Shown here: piece after piece, positions 1 through 7,237 of the stretch
Position numbering within the stretch: position 1 is the first letter of the stretch
How the letters are laid out: each line of letters begins with the position of its first letter
Origin: Acidobacteriota bacterium
GTDB lineage: Bacteria; Acidobacteriota; Vicinamibacteria; Vicinamibacterales; CAVVIG01
Length of the DNA stretch: 14,334 bases
Direction: 5' to 3'
NCBI GenBank assembly: GCA_003222455.1
Contig: QHWF01000432.1
Location: 1 to 14,334 of the forward strand
Made by a program: the position numbers and the translations under genes
The notes under the pieces: generated by a model
Database searches by the model: none
Told to the model about the DNA's origin: nothing
The model's input: the letters and a program-made list of their open reading frames with translations, nothing else

Positions 1-765
1 CGGCCGATCGTTATGCGGCGCGCGTTTTGCCGCCGACACCGCCTCGTCTTTCGGTTCCTGCATGCCGGGCGCGAACGTGAACGGCCCCGGTTTGCGCGGC
101 GCCCGCGAGCCTTCGCCCTGTGAATTCGCCGCCGGCGTCGCACTGCCATCGGCGGGCGCAGGGCGCGACGGCGGCTTCGCGAACACGATCACGTGGTGGA
201 CCACACTGCGATCGCCCGGGCGCACTTCGAACGCCTGGACCCACTGGTCCTCGGTGAAATTCGTCGGCACCTCGAAATACTTGTATTCAATCGTTCCACT
301 GGCGGGCACCGGATAGTCTTCGGTCAGCGCGAAGATCACATCGGGCTGGCCAATCTGCCATCCATCCGCGTACTTGGGCGCCGGAGGCAGATCGTTCGGA
401 TTGCCTTCGGGCGCACCGAGGTTGGCCCATTTGAGAATCGTTTCCTTGTCCGCATCCGCGAGACGTCGATCGTTCAGGAACTCACCATGCGAAGGATCCG
501 CATGCCAGGGCGGCATCGCGCCGGAGCCAACCTTTACGGCGATCGATTTGGCCCAGGGCCGGGCATCCTGGTAGGTCACCAGCGCCATCGGACCAATTTC
601 GCCCGGCCGATGGCAGCCCGTGCAGCTCTTGTAGAAGATGGGCGCCACGTCGTGGCTGAATGTGGGCGTGACGGCTGGTGCCGGTGCCGGGGATTGTGCC
701 CGAAGCTGAGTGGCGGTACCGATGACCGCGCAGAGCATGACCGCCGCAAAGGTGGTTCGTGTCAT
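1..765 (-). CDS. Secreted cytochrome c with copper-monooxygenase-like region (partial)
   Basis: The reading frame is open from an ATG at 765 to the left edge (255 codons), so the C-terminus is missing. Residues 1-24 look like a signal peptide ending ALA-type (LRAQ), so the product is probably periplasmic or secreted. A heme c motif CTGCH lies at residues 48-52, followed by a cytochrome c core with Met84 in AMPPWHADP, a possible distal ligand, and the segment GEFLNDRRL typical of acidobacterial proteins of this class. After about residue 135 a beta-rich region contains VVHHVIVF (His190-His191), which resembles the His-His copper site of ascorbate-dependent type II copper monooxygenases. The role is therefore inferred as heme/copper redox chemistry; the substrate is unknown. 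A GAGGAG sequence lies about 12 nt before the start, a long spacing. The end of the visible part is rich in Pro, Ala, Lys and Arg. Confidence 0.85.
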   Translation of the reverse strand, partial: MTRTTFAAVMLCAVIGTATQLRAQSPAPAPAVTPTFSHDVAPIFYKSCTGCHRPGEIGPMALVTYQDARPWAKSIAVKVGSGAMPPWHADPSHGEFLNDRRLADADKETILKWANLGAPEGNPNDLPPAPKYADGWQIGQPDVIFALTEDYPVPASGTIEYKYFEVPTNFTEDQWVQAFEVRPGDRSVVHHVIVFAKPPSRPAPADGSATPAANSQGEGSRAPRKPGPFTFAPGMQEPKDEAVSAAKRAPHNDRP

Positions 766-781
766 GGTGTCCAGGGACTCC

Positions 782-796
782 TCTTGTTGAACAAGA
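782..796. promoter_or_regulatory. 15-bp perfect palindrome upstream of the cytochrome gene
   Basis: TCTTGTT-G-AACAAGA is a perfect 7+1+7 inverted repeat whose near edge is 16 nt upstream of the cytochrome start codon. It overlaps AAGATCTT. The size and position suit an operator for a dimeric repressor, or a 5'-leader hairpin. The function is inferred only. Confidence 0.4.
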
Positions 797-1110
797 TCTT
801 ATCCTCAGACGTCGGATCCGCAGGCGAGGTTTCGAGAAACACCTGTGGACTTGTGTTTTCAGGCGATTACGGAATTGTTCGTGCGATCCCGCATGAACTT
901 TTCCTGACACGCATGAAGTTTGCACACGCAGCTCGCGATGGCTGACGGCGTCGTGGTTGTCGCAGCATCGGGCAGGCATGGTGCCTGGGCCGGGCGTTGG
1001 GCGCCCGAACGTCGCGGTTTTGAAAACGGGTGTGCGGCGCGAGGATGCTCGCATATCCCGGGTGGCACCCGCGATTTCGCGGGCCAACTTACCGCGCGAT
1101 GACTGCGCAC

Positions 1111-1140
1111 TTGTCTAGCTGGTCGGTCACGGGGTAGGAT
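1111..1140 (+). promoter_or_regulatory. Candidate sigma70-type promoter for the response regulator
   Basis: TTGTCT (1111-1116) and TAGGAT (1135-1140) are separated by 18 nt; each hexamer matches the consensus at 4 of 6 positions. Transcription would begin near 1147, leaving a leader of about 50 nt before the ATG at 1200. This rests on motif matching alone. Confidence 0.35.
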
Positions 1141-1199
1141 GAGGAACCTTCAGCCGTTCAACGTCAACGCCGACTGATCTGTACCCAACGGGACCGTAG

Positions 1200-1922
1200 A
1201 TGGGGACGAGGTCGCTTCTCGCCGCTTGGAACGCGGACCCGCCGCTGGCCCTCCTCGTCGATCGGGACGCGGACACGCGGAAACTGTACGCCGAGTACTT
1301 GAGGCTCTCGGCCTGTGTCGTCGAGGAGGCCGAGGACGGTCGCGAGGCGCTCGCCAAGGCCATCTCACACCAGCCCGACGTCATCATCACCGAAACGCGC
1401 CTCCCCGGCATGAGCGGACTCGAGCTCTGCGACCTGCTGCGCAGCGATGCGTCCACGCGGAATATTCCGATTGTCATCGTCACGGCAGACGCCTTCCACG
1501 TCCCACGCGAGCAGATGCCCGCTGCAGATGCGGTGCTTTTCAAGCCATGCCTCCCCGAGAGCGTGCTCGCCGAGATCTATCGGCTGCTCGACCGATCGAC
1601 CGAGCTCAACGATGAAACGCGATCGATTCACGAAAAAATGTCGAGACAGCTCACCGACGCACACGAGACGATTCCGGACTCGGGGTGCCGGCGGACGATT
1701 CTCAGCCGGACCTATCAGCGGGTGGAAACCACGGAGCCGCCGGTTGCACCCCCATCACTCGTCTGTCCCGACTGCGATCAAGTGCTGCGCTATCAGCGCA
1801 GTCATGTTGGCGGCGTCAGCGCCCGTCATCCTGAGCAGTGGGACTATTTCGAATGTGTCAACGGCTGTGGCATGTTTCAGTACCGCCGCCGCACTCGCAA
1901 GTTGAAAAAAGTTTCGAGTTGA
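1200..1922 (+). CDS. Response regulator receiver with C-terminal zinc-ribbon-like tail
   Basis: This 240-residue protein has an N-terminal receiver domain (about residues 16-135). The switch Thr (VIVTAD) and the conserved Lys (LFKPC) are present, but the phosphoacceptor position is Glu65 (codon GAA at 1392-1394, in DVIITETRLPG) instead of Asp, and the acidic pair reads Asp21-Arg22. It may therefore work without classical phosphorylation, locked in an on-like state, or use another signal. After a linker, residues 189-223 hold Cys189-x2-Cys192 and Cys219-x3-Cys223, a four-Cys zinc-ribbon-like module around the segment GGVSARHPEQWDYFEC, and then a basic end (RRRTRKLKK). No DNA-binding helix-turn-helix is seen, so the output is unknown. 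No histidine kinase gene is adjacent. The start ATG has only a weak upstream GGGA. Confidence 0.85.
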   Translation: MGTRSLLAAWNADPPLALLVDRDADTRKLYAEYLRLSACVVEEAEDGREALAKAISHQPDVIITETRLPGMSGLELCDLLRSDASTRNIPIVIVTADAFHVPREQMPAADAVLFKPCLPESVLAEIYRLLDRSTELNDETRSIHEKMSRQLTDAHETIPDSGCRRTILSRTYQRVETTEPPVAPPSLVCPDCDQVLRYQRSHVGGVSARHPEQWDYFECVNGCGMFQYRRRTRKLKKVSS

Positions 1923-1947
1923 GAAAAGGGGACGGTACGTGGCCCGA

Positions 1948-2955
1948 TCAACGAGAGCGGGGGCGAGTGTTTTGATCCGGCTTCTTCTCGACGATGGTGA
2001 CAAACGCATCGACCAGCGCGCGATCGCGCCATCCCTTCGACGATTCCGACGACAACACGTCGAACGCTTCGTCATGCGGCCGCGCCGTGCGGTACGGCCG
2101 TGCCGTGGTCAGCGCGTCGAACACGTCGACGATACTTACAATCTGTGCGAGCAGCGGGACCTCGGCGTTCTTCAGGCCGTCCGGGTAGCCGCTGCCATCG
2201 AGGCGCTCGTGATGATGACGCACGATCGGGCGGACGGCGTTCAGCGACCGGAGTCCTGAACACAGCGCATCGCCAACGATGGGATGTTCCTGCATGACTC
2301 GCGATTCCTGCGGATCCAACCGGCCTTCTTTCAAGAGTACCGCGTCGGGCACGGCAATCTTGCCGATGTCGTGCAGGAAGCCGCCCCGTTCGAGCGCGGA
2401 CAGATCGTCGTCGTCGAGTCCGAGCGAACGTCCGAGCGAGGTCGCATACGCCGCAAGGCGCTGACAGTGCCCGCGCGTGCACGGATCGCGCGCTTCAATC
2501 GTCGCACCCAGGCCAAGCAGCACCGCTTCGGCCGACTCGAGATCGTCGGTGTTCCGCTTCAGCCGGACGAGCGATCGGATGCGTGCGTGCAGCTCCGCTG
2601 TGTCGAACGGCTTGGTGACGAAGTCGTCCGCCCCGGCGTCGATGCCCTTCAACTTGTCCTGTTTGTCCCGTTGCGAGGTGACGATCACGATGGGGATGAA
2701 TCGCGTCGCCGTGTTTTCCTTCAGTTGCCGGCAGATCTCGAAGCCGTGGCCCTGCGGCGCCACCAGGTCGATCAGCACCAGGTCTGGAGGATGCGTCGCG
2801 CAGGCGCTCAACACCGCGTCGGCCGACTGCACGACGGAGACGCTGTGCCCTTCACGCGTGAGCAGGCGCTTCAGGAACCGCGAGCTCGTTTCATCGTCAT
2901 CGGCAATGAGGATCGACGCCGGCGCATTCACAATCGACTTGAGGATGCAAGACAA
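1948..2955 (-). CDS. Receiver/HD-GYP c-di-GMP phosphodiesterase
   Basis: This 335-residue two-domain protein has an intact receiver at residues 14-130: acidic Asp19-Asp20, phosphoacceptor Asp63 (VLIDL), Thr93 and Lys115. An HD-GYP domain follows at about 145-325. Metal and catalytic motifs visible are EARDPCTRGH (154-163), His195-Asp196 in FLHDIGK, His224, the run His247-His249 with Glu250, and Gly256-Tyr257-Pro258 in DGSGYPDGL. This family hydrolyses cyclic di-GMP under two-component control, in the cytoplasm. All core residues appear present, so activity is expected. It converges on the response regulator with 25 bp between the stops, and is divergent from the SYLF gene. No sensor kinase is adjacent. 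A later in-frame start is possible, because the first 12 residues precede the receiver fold. Confidence 0.93.
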   Translation of the reverse strand: MSCILKSIVNAPASILIADDDETSSRFLKRLLTREGHSVSVVQSADAVLSACATHPPDLVLIDLVAPQGHGFEICRQLKENTATRFIPIVIVTSQRDKQDKLKGIDAGADDFVTKPFDTAELHARIRSLVRLKRNTDDLESAEAVLLGLGATIEARDPCTRGHCQRLAAYATSLGRSLGLDDDDLSALERGGFLHDIGKIAVPDAVLLKEGRLDPQESRVMQEHPIVGDALCSGLRSLNAVRPIVRHHHERLDGSGYPDGLKNAEVPLLAQIVSIVDVFDALTTARPYRTARPHDEAFDVLSSESSKGWRDRALVDAFVTIVEKKPDQNTRPRSR

Positions 2956-2974
2956 AGGCCGAGGTAGTGCCCTC

Positions 2975-3000
2975 GTTCTGGTAATCTGTCAGAACAGTTC
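2975..3000. promoter_or_regulatory. Clustered GTTC/GAAC inverted motifs between divergent genes
   Basis: GTTCTG (2975-2980) and CAGAAC (2990-2995) form an inverted pair with a 9-nt spacer. GAACAGTTC (2992-3000) is itself a palindrome. The site lies in the 65-bp gap between the HD-GYP and SYLF genes, so one protein bound here could affect both. No regulator is identified; some LexA boxes use GTTC/GAAC half-sites, but the spacing does not allow assignment. Confidence 0.3.
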
Positions 3001-3020
3001 ATCAACGGAGGGAAGATGTG

Positions 3021-3695
3021 ATGCATGTGTTATTTACAGCGGCTCTTGCCGCAGTGCTCACTGTCGCGGTTGCTGCGGCCGACCTTTCGACGAGAGCGAC
3101 GAATCGAATACGCGAGGCCGCGACCACACTGAAAGAAATTCACGCTGTCCCCGACAAGGATATCCCCCAGGACCTGTGGGATAAAGCTGAATGTGTGCTC
3201 GTCGTCCCTTCATTGAAGAAAGCGGCCTTCGTTTTCGGCGGCGAGTATGGCAGCGGCCTGATGAGTTGTCGCCACAATGCGCAATGGAGCGCACCGGTGT
3301 TCATGCAGATCGGAAAAGGCAGCTGGGGTTTGCAAATCGGCGCGCAATCGATCGACCTGGTGCTGCTCGTGATGAACGCGCGCGGTATGGAGAAACTGCT
3401 GGGCAACAAGGTATCACTGGGCGCCGAAGCATCGATTGCGGCCGGGCCCGTTGGACGCGACGCGCGTGCGGCGACCGACGCGCAGATGAAAGCGGAGATT
3501 CTCTCCTACTCGCGGACGCAGGGATTGTTCGTCGGTGTCAACCTCTCGGGTGGTGTCGTCAAGCCGGATGCGGATGACAATGCCGATCTGTACGGGAAAG
3601 GCGTTTCTCCGCGTGACGTCGTCCTCGGCAATACCGTGGAGCCTCCCGTCGCGACACAGCCGTTCATGGACGCATTGCACCGGGACGCGAAATGA
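3021..3695 (+). CDS. Exported SYLF (Ysc84-like) lipid-binding domain protein
   Basis: This 224-residue protein starts with a hydrophobic signal peptide (about residues 1-20, ending VAVAAADL), so it is probably exported. The remainder matches the SYLF/Ysc84 family: an N-terminal helical part (REAATTLKEI), a conserved VLVVPSLKKAAFVFGGEYG segment, WSAPVFMQIGKGSWGLQIG, and the C-terminal SYSRTQGLFVGVNLSGG block. Family members bind phosphoinositides in eukaryotes; the bacterial role is poorly known, with membrane or lipid binding as the best inference. ATG at 3021 is chosen because GGAGGG (3007-3012) sits 8 nt upstream; an in-frame GTG at 3018 directly precedes it. The gene converges on the PA-IL-like gene across a G-rich repeat. 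Confidence 0.88.
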   Translation: MHVLFTAALAAVLTVAVAAADLSTRATNRIREAATTLKEIHAVPDKDIPQDLWDKAECVLVVPSLKKAAFVFGGEYGSGLMSCRHNAQWSAPVFMQIGKGSWGLQIGAQSIDLVLLVMNARGMEKLLGNKVSLGAEASIAAGPVGRDARAATDAQMKAEILSYSRTQGLFVGVNLSGGVVKPDADDNADLYGKGVSPRDVVLGNTVEPPVATQPFMDALHRDAK

Positions 3696-3705
3696 ACGGG
3701 AAGCC

Positions 3706-3824
3706 CGGAAGGTCGGGTGGGTCTGGGGGGTCGGGGAGCTCGGGGAGGTCTGGGAGGTCGGGTAAGTCTGGGAGGTCGGGTGGGCCACTTCCCCGACCTC
3801 CCCGGCCTCCCTGACTTCCCCGGC
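3706..3824. repeat. G-rich 9-nt tandem repeat with inverted half, between convergent genes
   Basis: Nine consecutive 9-nt units run from 3706 to 3786, most of the form GGGNNGGTC (for example TGGGAGGTC at 3751 and 3769, GGGGAGGTC at 3742). They are followed by about four units of the reverse complement (3788-3823). The junction holds a perfect 11-bp inverted repeat, GGGAGGTCGGG (3770-3780) / CCCGACCTCCC (3792-3802), with an 11-nt loop. The position between two convergent stops suggests use as a bidirectional transcription barrier, although there is no T-tract. The plus strand carries many GGG runs and could form G-quadruplexes. Confidence 0.85.
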
Positions 3825-3832
3825 TCCCGTCG

Positions 3833-4690
3833 TTACTGTTTGGTGATCACGACGGAGAAGTAGCCGCTGTTGTCTTTGATTTCGTTGTCGTTGACGCCCA
3901 GCATCAGACGGCCGCTGGCCGGCATCCGAACCGGTGCGGAGTTCGTTCCGATGCCGAACGGAGCGCTGCTGCCGACTTTTCCGATCAACGTGCCCGCGTT
4001 CAGCGCCGGTATTGGATAGTTCGGAGAATGCGCCGCAGGATTGCCGTCGGGGCCCGCCTGCTGCCCGGGGCTCTGGCCGAAATTGATCTGGCCAGTTGCC
4101 TGGAACGACACCATGTCGCCGGATTTCACGGTGATCCGCGTATCGGTCCACGGCACGTTCGCCTGAACCTGGATGGCGCCTTGTGGCGCTTGATTCTGGC
4201 CCGACGTTCCGGCCGCGGTCGGTGCCGCCGATATGGCCGGCCCGCCCGGGGCCCGGTACGCCGCGTGCGCGTTGGTCGAATTCAGATAGATTCGCGTCAC
4301 GTCGCGAAGCGGATATTGCTGCTGCTGACCGTTGTGATCCTCCCACATCAGCGTGTCGCCACGGACGATGTTCACGAACTTCCCTCCCTCCGCGTGACCG
4401 CTGCGGAGCACGACCGCCTGCCCACCCGTGGGGGGCACGCGCTGCAGTTCGATGGCCGGGGGTGTGCCACCGCCGGTGAAGTCGATGACCGCCACCTGCT
4501 CGAGCGGCACCGACTGCCCGCTCAGCGTGAGCCGGCCGTTCACATAATTGGCTGCCTCAGGGCCCGTCGCGGTCAGCTCGCCGCTTCGCCGTTCCCCGTT
4601 GTTCAGGATAAACGTCGCCTGATCCGCCGCGAACGCGTAGACGCCGACGGAGGCGACCATCGCGACCGCTGAGATGAACCGACGATTCAT
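3833..4690 (-). CDS. Secreted PA-IL/LecA-like beta-sandwich protein
   Basis: This 285-residue protein has a signal peptide (residues 1-21, likely cleavage after AFA). Residues 24-130 show two similar beta-rich halves, each with a hydrophobic strand followed by NG or SG and ending in V-x-x-I-D/Y, suggesting an internal duplication. After a Gln/Ala/Pro-rich linker, residues 178-285 resemble the PA-IL (LecA) galactophilic lectin fold: GPDGN, LIGKVG, and LGVNDNEIKDNSGYFSV near the end. Asp268, Asp273 and Asn274 align with LecA calcium ligands Asp100, Asn107 and Asn108, so calcium binding is plausible; sugar binding is unproven. The ATG at 4690 is chosen because AGGAGG (4696-4701) lies 5 nt upstream on this strand and a signal peptide follows. 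A longer frame from 4756 is possible but would read through this ribosome site. Confidence 0.78.
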   Translation of the reverse strand: MNRRFISAVAMVASVGVYAFAADQATFILNNGERRSGELTATGPEAANYVNGRLTLSGQSVPLEQVAVIDFTGGGTPPAIELQRVPPTGGQAVVLRSGHAEGGKFVNIVRGDTLMWEDHNGQQQQYPLRDVTRIYLNSTNAHAAYRAPGGPAISAAPTAAGTSGQNQAPQGAIQVQANVPWTDTRITVKSGDMVSFQATGQINFGQSPGQQAGPDGNPAAHSPNYPIPALNAGTLIGKVGSSAPFGIGTNSAPVRMPASGRLMLGVNDNEIKDNSGYFSVVITKQ

Positions 4691-4695
4691 TGTTC

Positions 4696-4748
4696 CCTCC
4701 TCTTGAGTTGTGCCCATCCCACGACAAGGTAGCGAGAGCAAGAGGAGG
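4696..4748 (-). promoter_or_regulatory. Hairpin that could sequester the Shine-Dalgarno of the PA-IL-like gene
   Basis: On the minus strand, CCTCCTCTTG (4748-4739) is followed after 33 nt by its exact reverse complement CAAGAGGAGG (4705-4696), which contains the AGGAGG ribosome site 5 nt before the ATG at 4690. A 10-bp perfect stem in the mRNA would bury that site. This requires a transcript start upstream of 4748. The inverted repeat is seen directly; the regulatory role is inferred. Confidence 0.45.
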
Positions 4749-4832
4749 ACCAGCATTTCCGTGAATCATTGTTGTACTCGGCCACGGTTCCAGGGGCTGA
4801 GGTGCTGCGTCCGTGGTATTCTGGAGACCCGC

Positions 4833-5474
4833 ATGGAAACAGAACAGCAGTCGATCGACCCCATCATCGAGCCCTACATGTTCGCGTGGCTTGTGGCTGC
4901 GGCACGCCAGCCCGAGTTGCCAGCGCTCGAGCCGCAGACCGAACCCGAGTCCGCATGGATCCGCATGGGGCAGGAGATCGTGGCGGGCGTGCAGACGCTG
5001 GTCTCAGCCGCCGTCTACGCCACGCTCATCGTCACGTTCGGGTTCCAGGTCGCCCGCGTCGACGGCTTGAGCATGGCGCCGACGCTTGAAGATCACGATC
5101 GGCTCATCGTGAACAAACTCGTGTACGAGCTTGGCGACCCCCGGCCCGGCGACATCGTGATGCTGTATTACCCGGTCAATCCGGAGAAGATGTTCGTGAA
5201 GCGGGTCATCGCGAAAGAGGGCGATACGGTTCGCATCGTCGACGGCCATGTGTCCGTGAACGGTATTCCTCTCCACGACGACTACGTCCCGATCGAGTTC
5301 CGCAGTCACGACGACTGGGGACCGCAAGTCGTCCAGCAGGGGTACTACTTCGTGATGGGCGACCACCGGAACAACAGCTCCGACAGCCGCCACTGGGGCT
5401 CGGTGCCGAAGAAGTACATCGTGGGCAAGGTGAAGGTCCGGTGGTGGCCGCTGCAGGACGCCAGAATTTTCTAG
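4833..5474 (+). CDS. lepB: Signal peptidase I
   Basis: This 213-residue membrane serine protease removes signal peptides from exported proteins. It has a cytoplasmic N-terminal part (about 1-48), a single membrane segment at about 50-71 (VQTLVSAAVYATLIVTFGF), then the catalytic domain. Ser80 in DGLSMAPTL is the nucleophile and Lys123 in FVKRVIAKEGD is the general base; the closing box is MGDHRNNSSDSRHWG (175-189). The size and single membrane anchor fit short LepB forms. ATG 4833 is chosen because GGAG lies 6 nt upstream; an extension to 4710 would add 41 residues without family similarity. It is divergent from the PA-IL-like gene and its stop is followed one base later by a hairpin repeat. 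Confidence 0.95.
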   Translation: METEQQSIDPIIEPYMFAWLVAAARQPELPALEPQTEPESAWIRMGQEIVAGVQTLVSAAVYATLIVTFGFQVARVDGLSMAPTLEDHDRLIVNKLVYELGDPRPGDIVMLYYPVNPEKMFVKRVIAKEGDTVRIVDGHVSVNGIPLHDDYVPIEFRSHDDWGPQVVQQGYYFVMGDHRNNSSDSRHWGSVPKKYIVGKVKVRWWPLQDARIF

Positions 5475-5475
5475 A

Positions 5476-5557
5476 GAACGTCACGATAGAACGCAGAGGT
5501 CGCAAAGAACGCAAAGTAAGACATGATTTCTCTGCGGCCTTCGCGGCCTTTGCGTTC
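5476..5557 (+). repeat. Hairpin repeat, copy A (9-nt units)
   Basis: An 82-bp element begins GAACGTCACGATAGAACG and consists of 9-nt units of the type NNCGCAAAG, then a short centre and an inverted arm (GCGGCCTTCGCGGCCTTTGC). The arms match at 22 of 28 positions, with several of the differences compatible with G-U pairs in RNA. Copy B at 7238-7320 has the same start and layout in the same orientation. Copy A begins one base after the lepB stop and lies in the gap between convergent genes, where it might also stop transcription. Confidence 0.9.
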
Positions 5558-5594
5558 CAAGGCGGCGTCGCTTGGTCGGACACGCTCCTGGCGA

Positions 5595-7208
5595 TCAGCT
5601 CAGAGACAATTCGCGCTGGTGCTCTTCCCGCAGCTTGTACTTCTGAATCTTTCCTGACGCCGTCATCGGAAAGTCGGTCACAAACCTGACGTGCTTCGGC
5701 ACTTTGAATTTCGCAAGGGTCCCGGCACACCACGCAATCATCTCCTCTGACGTCGCGTTCGCGCCGGGCTTGAGGCGAACAGCCCCTGCAACCGCTTCGC
5801 CGAAAAATGCATCCGGGATCCCATAGACGTACGCGTCGGAGACCGCCGGATGCTCGCGCAGGCGGTCCTCGATTTCCTTCGGCGCGACGTTCTCGCCGCC
5901 GCGGATGATCAAGTCCTTGATGCGGCCGGTGATCCGTACGAACCCTTCGTCGTCGATGCTCGCCTCGTCGCCGGTATGCAGCCAGCCGTCGGCGTCGATC
6001 GCCGCACGCGTCGCTTCGGGGTTGTTGTAGTACCCTTTCATCACGTTGTACCCGAGGCAACAGAGCTCACCGCGCGCTCCTTGCGGCTGCTGTGTGCCGG
6101 TCGCCGGATCGACGATTTTGACTGCCAGTTCCGGCAACACCACGCCGACCGTCTGCGATCGCTGCGCGATCGTCGAATCGCGCGGGGTCATCGTGATCCC
6201 GGGAGACGATTCGGTCATGCCATAGGCGATCGTGATCTCCGGCAGATGCATGTCGGTCATCACGCGGCGCATCAGCGGCTCGGGACAGAGCGCTCCGGCC
6301 ATGACGCCAGTCCGCAGCGACGTCAAGTTGTACCGATTGAAGTCGGAACACTCCAGTTCCGCGATGAACATGGTCGGAACGCCGTACAGGGCCGTGCAGC
6401 GCTCGGCGTGGATCAACTCGAGGACGCGCCGCGCATCGAACGCCTCGACGACGCAAAGCGTCGCGCCGTGGGTGAAAGCTCCAAGAACGCCTATGACGCA
6501 CCCGAAGCAATGGAATAGCGGCACGCACAGGCACAGGCGATCCGCCGGCGCGTATCCGAGCATCGAGCCGAGCGCGTGGCCATTGTTGACGATATTGCGG
6601 CTGGTCAGCATCACACCCTTGGGAAAGCCGGTCGTGCCCGACGTGTACTGCATATTGATCACGTCGTCGACGGCAATCGAACCGCTGCGCCTGTCGAGAT
6701 CGCCGTCGGAAATCGCGGCCGCGGCCGATCGCAGCGTCTCGTACGGCAGGTAGCCGGCGGGCGCGTCGCCGCCGATGTAGATGAGGCGCTTCAAGGCGGG
6801 GACGGCGCCGCCGAGCGCACCGATCTCCGTCAAGGCGCCGATGTAGTCGACATCACGGAACCCGCGAATCGTGACGAGCGTGGCCGCTTCGCTCTGGCGG
6901 AGCAGATAATCGATGTCTTTGGATCGCAGCGAGGTATTGGCGGTGACGAGGATCGCGCCGATCTTCGCCAGCGCAAACTGCAGGACGATCCACTCGGGGA
7001 CGTTGGTGGCCCACAGCACCACCCGCTCGCCGCGCTCCACGCCGCACGCCATCAACCCGCGCGCCATCGTGCGCGCCTCTTGTTCGAGTCGCTCGAAGGT
7101 GAAGCGCGGTCCGTTCGCGTACACGAGCGCCTCGTGGTCCGGCAACTCGCGCGCGAGCCGGGTCAGTAACGCACCGACCGTGACGTCTCGATATGACGGA
7201 TGGTCCAT
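5595..7208 (-). CDS. AMP-forming acyl-CoA synthetase (fatty acyl-CoA ligase family)
   Basis: This 537-residue cytoplasmic enzyme of the ANL superfamily would activate a carboxylic acid with ATP to an acyl-adenylate and transfer it to CoA. Visible core motifs are the phosphate loop YTSGTTGFPKG (188-198), AYGMTESSPG, the hinge/adenylate motif WLHTGDEASIDDEGF, GRIKDLIIRGGENVAPKEIE, and the catalytic Lys520 in MTASGKIQKYK. Full length and motif order match medium- to long-chain acyl-CoA ligases, but the substrate cannot be read from sequence, so no gene symbol is given. The start ATG at 7208 fits family N-termini (VGALLTRLARELPDHEALVY); no good ribosome site is seen. The gene stands alone on its strand between two copies of one repeat. 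Confidence 0.92.
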   Translation of the reverse strand: MDHPSYRDVTVGALLTRLARELPDHEALVYANGPRFTFERLEQEARTMARGLMACGVERGERVVLWATNVPEWIVLQFALAKIGAILVTANTSLRSKDIDYLLRQSEAATLVTIRGFRDVDYIGALTEIGALGGAVPALKRLIYIGGDAPAGYLPYETLRSAAAAISDGDLDRRSGSIAVDDVINMQYTSGTTGFPKGVMLTSRNIVNNGHALGSMLGYAPADRLCLCVPLFHCFGCVIGVLGAFTHGATLCVVEAFDARRVLELIHAERCTALYGVPTMFIAELECSDFNRYNLTSLRTGVMAGALCPEPLMRRVMTDMHLPEITIAYGMTESSPGITMTPRDSTIAQRSQTVGVVLPELAVKIVDPATGTQQPQGARGELCCLGYNVMKGYYNNPEATRAAIDADGWLHTGDEASIDDEGFVRITGRIKDLIIRGGENVAPKEIEDRLREHPAVSDAYVYGIPDAFFGEAVAGAVRLKPGANATSEEMIAWCAGTLAKFKVPKHVRFVTDFPMTASGKIQKYKLREEHQRELSLS

Positions 7209-7237
7209 GGCGGAATGCGCTCGTCACCGGGAGACGC

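Larger units (their letters stand above)
766..1199. other. 434-bp divergent intergenic region with palindromes, no gene
   Basis: No credible gene is seen here. The region separates the divergent cytochrome and response-regulator genes. It holds a 15-bp perfect palindrome (782-796) overlapping an 8-bp palindrome AAGATCTT (793-800), an inverted pair AAACAC (837-842) / GTGTTT (853-858), a direct repeat CGCATGAACTTT (890-901) / CGCATGAAGTTT (910-921) spaced by 20 nt, and a promoter-like sequence near 1111-1140. It is likely a regulatory region, but no regulator can be named. Confidence 0.5.

Noticed and set aside
193..945. Plus-strand open frame of 250 codons at the left end
   Set aside because: Antisense to the cytochrome gene, whose heme motif and His-His motif are on the other strand.
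482..1087. Minus-strand open frame of 201 codons crossing the cytochrome start
   Set aside because: It reads the cytochrome gene in the wrong frame (the CTGCH codons appear shifted) and runs through the intergenic gap; the true frame starts at 765.
3414..4346. Minus-strand open frame of 310 codons spanning the SYLF and PA-IL-like genes
   Set aside because: It overlaps two supported genes and the G-rich repeat; its Pro/Ser/Thr stretch is simply the translated 9-nt repeat.
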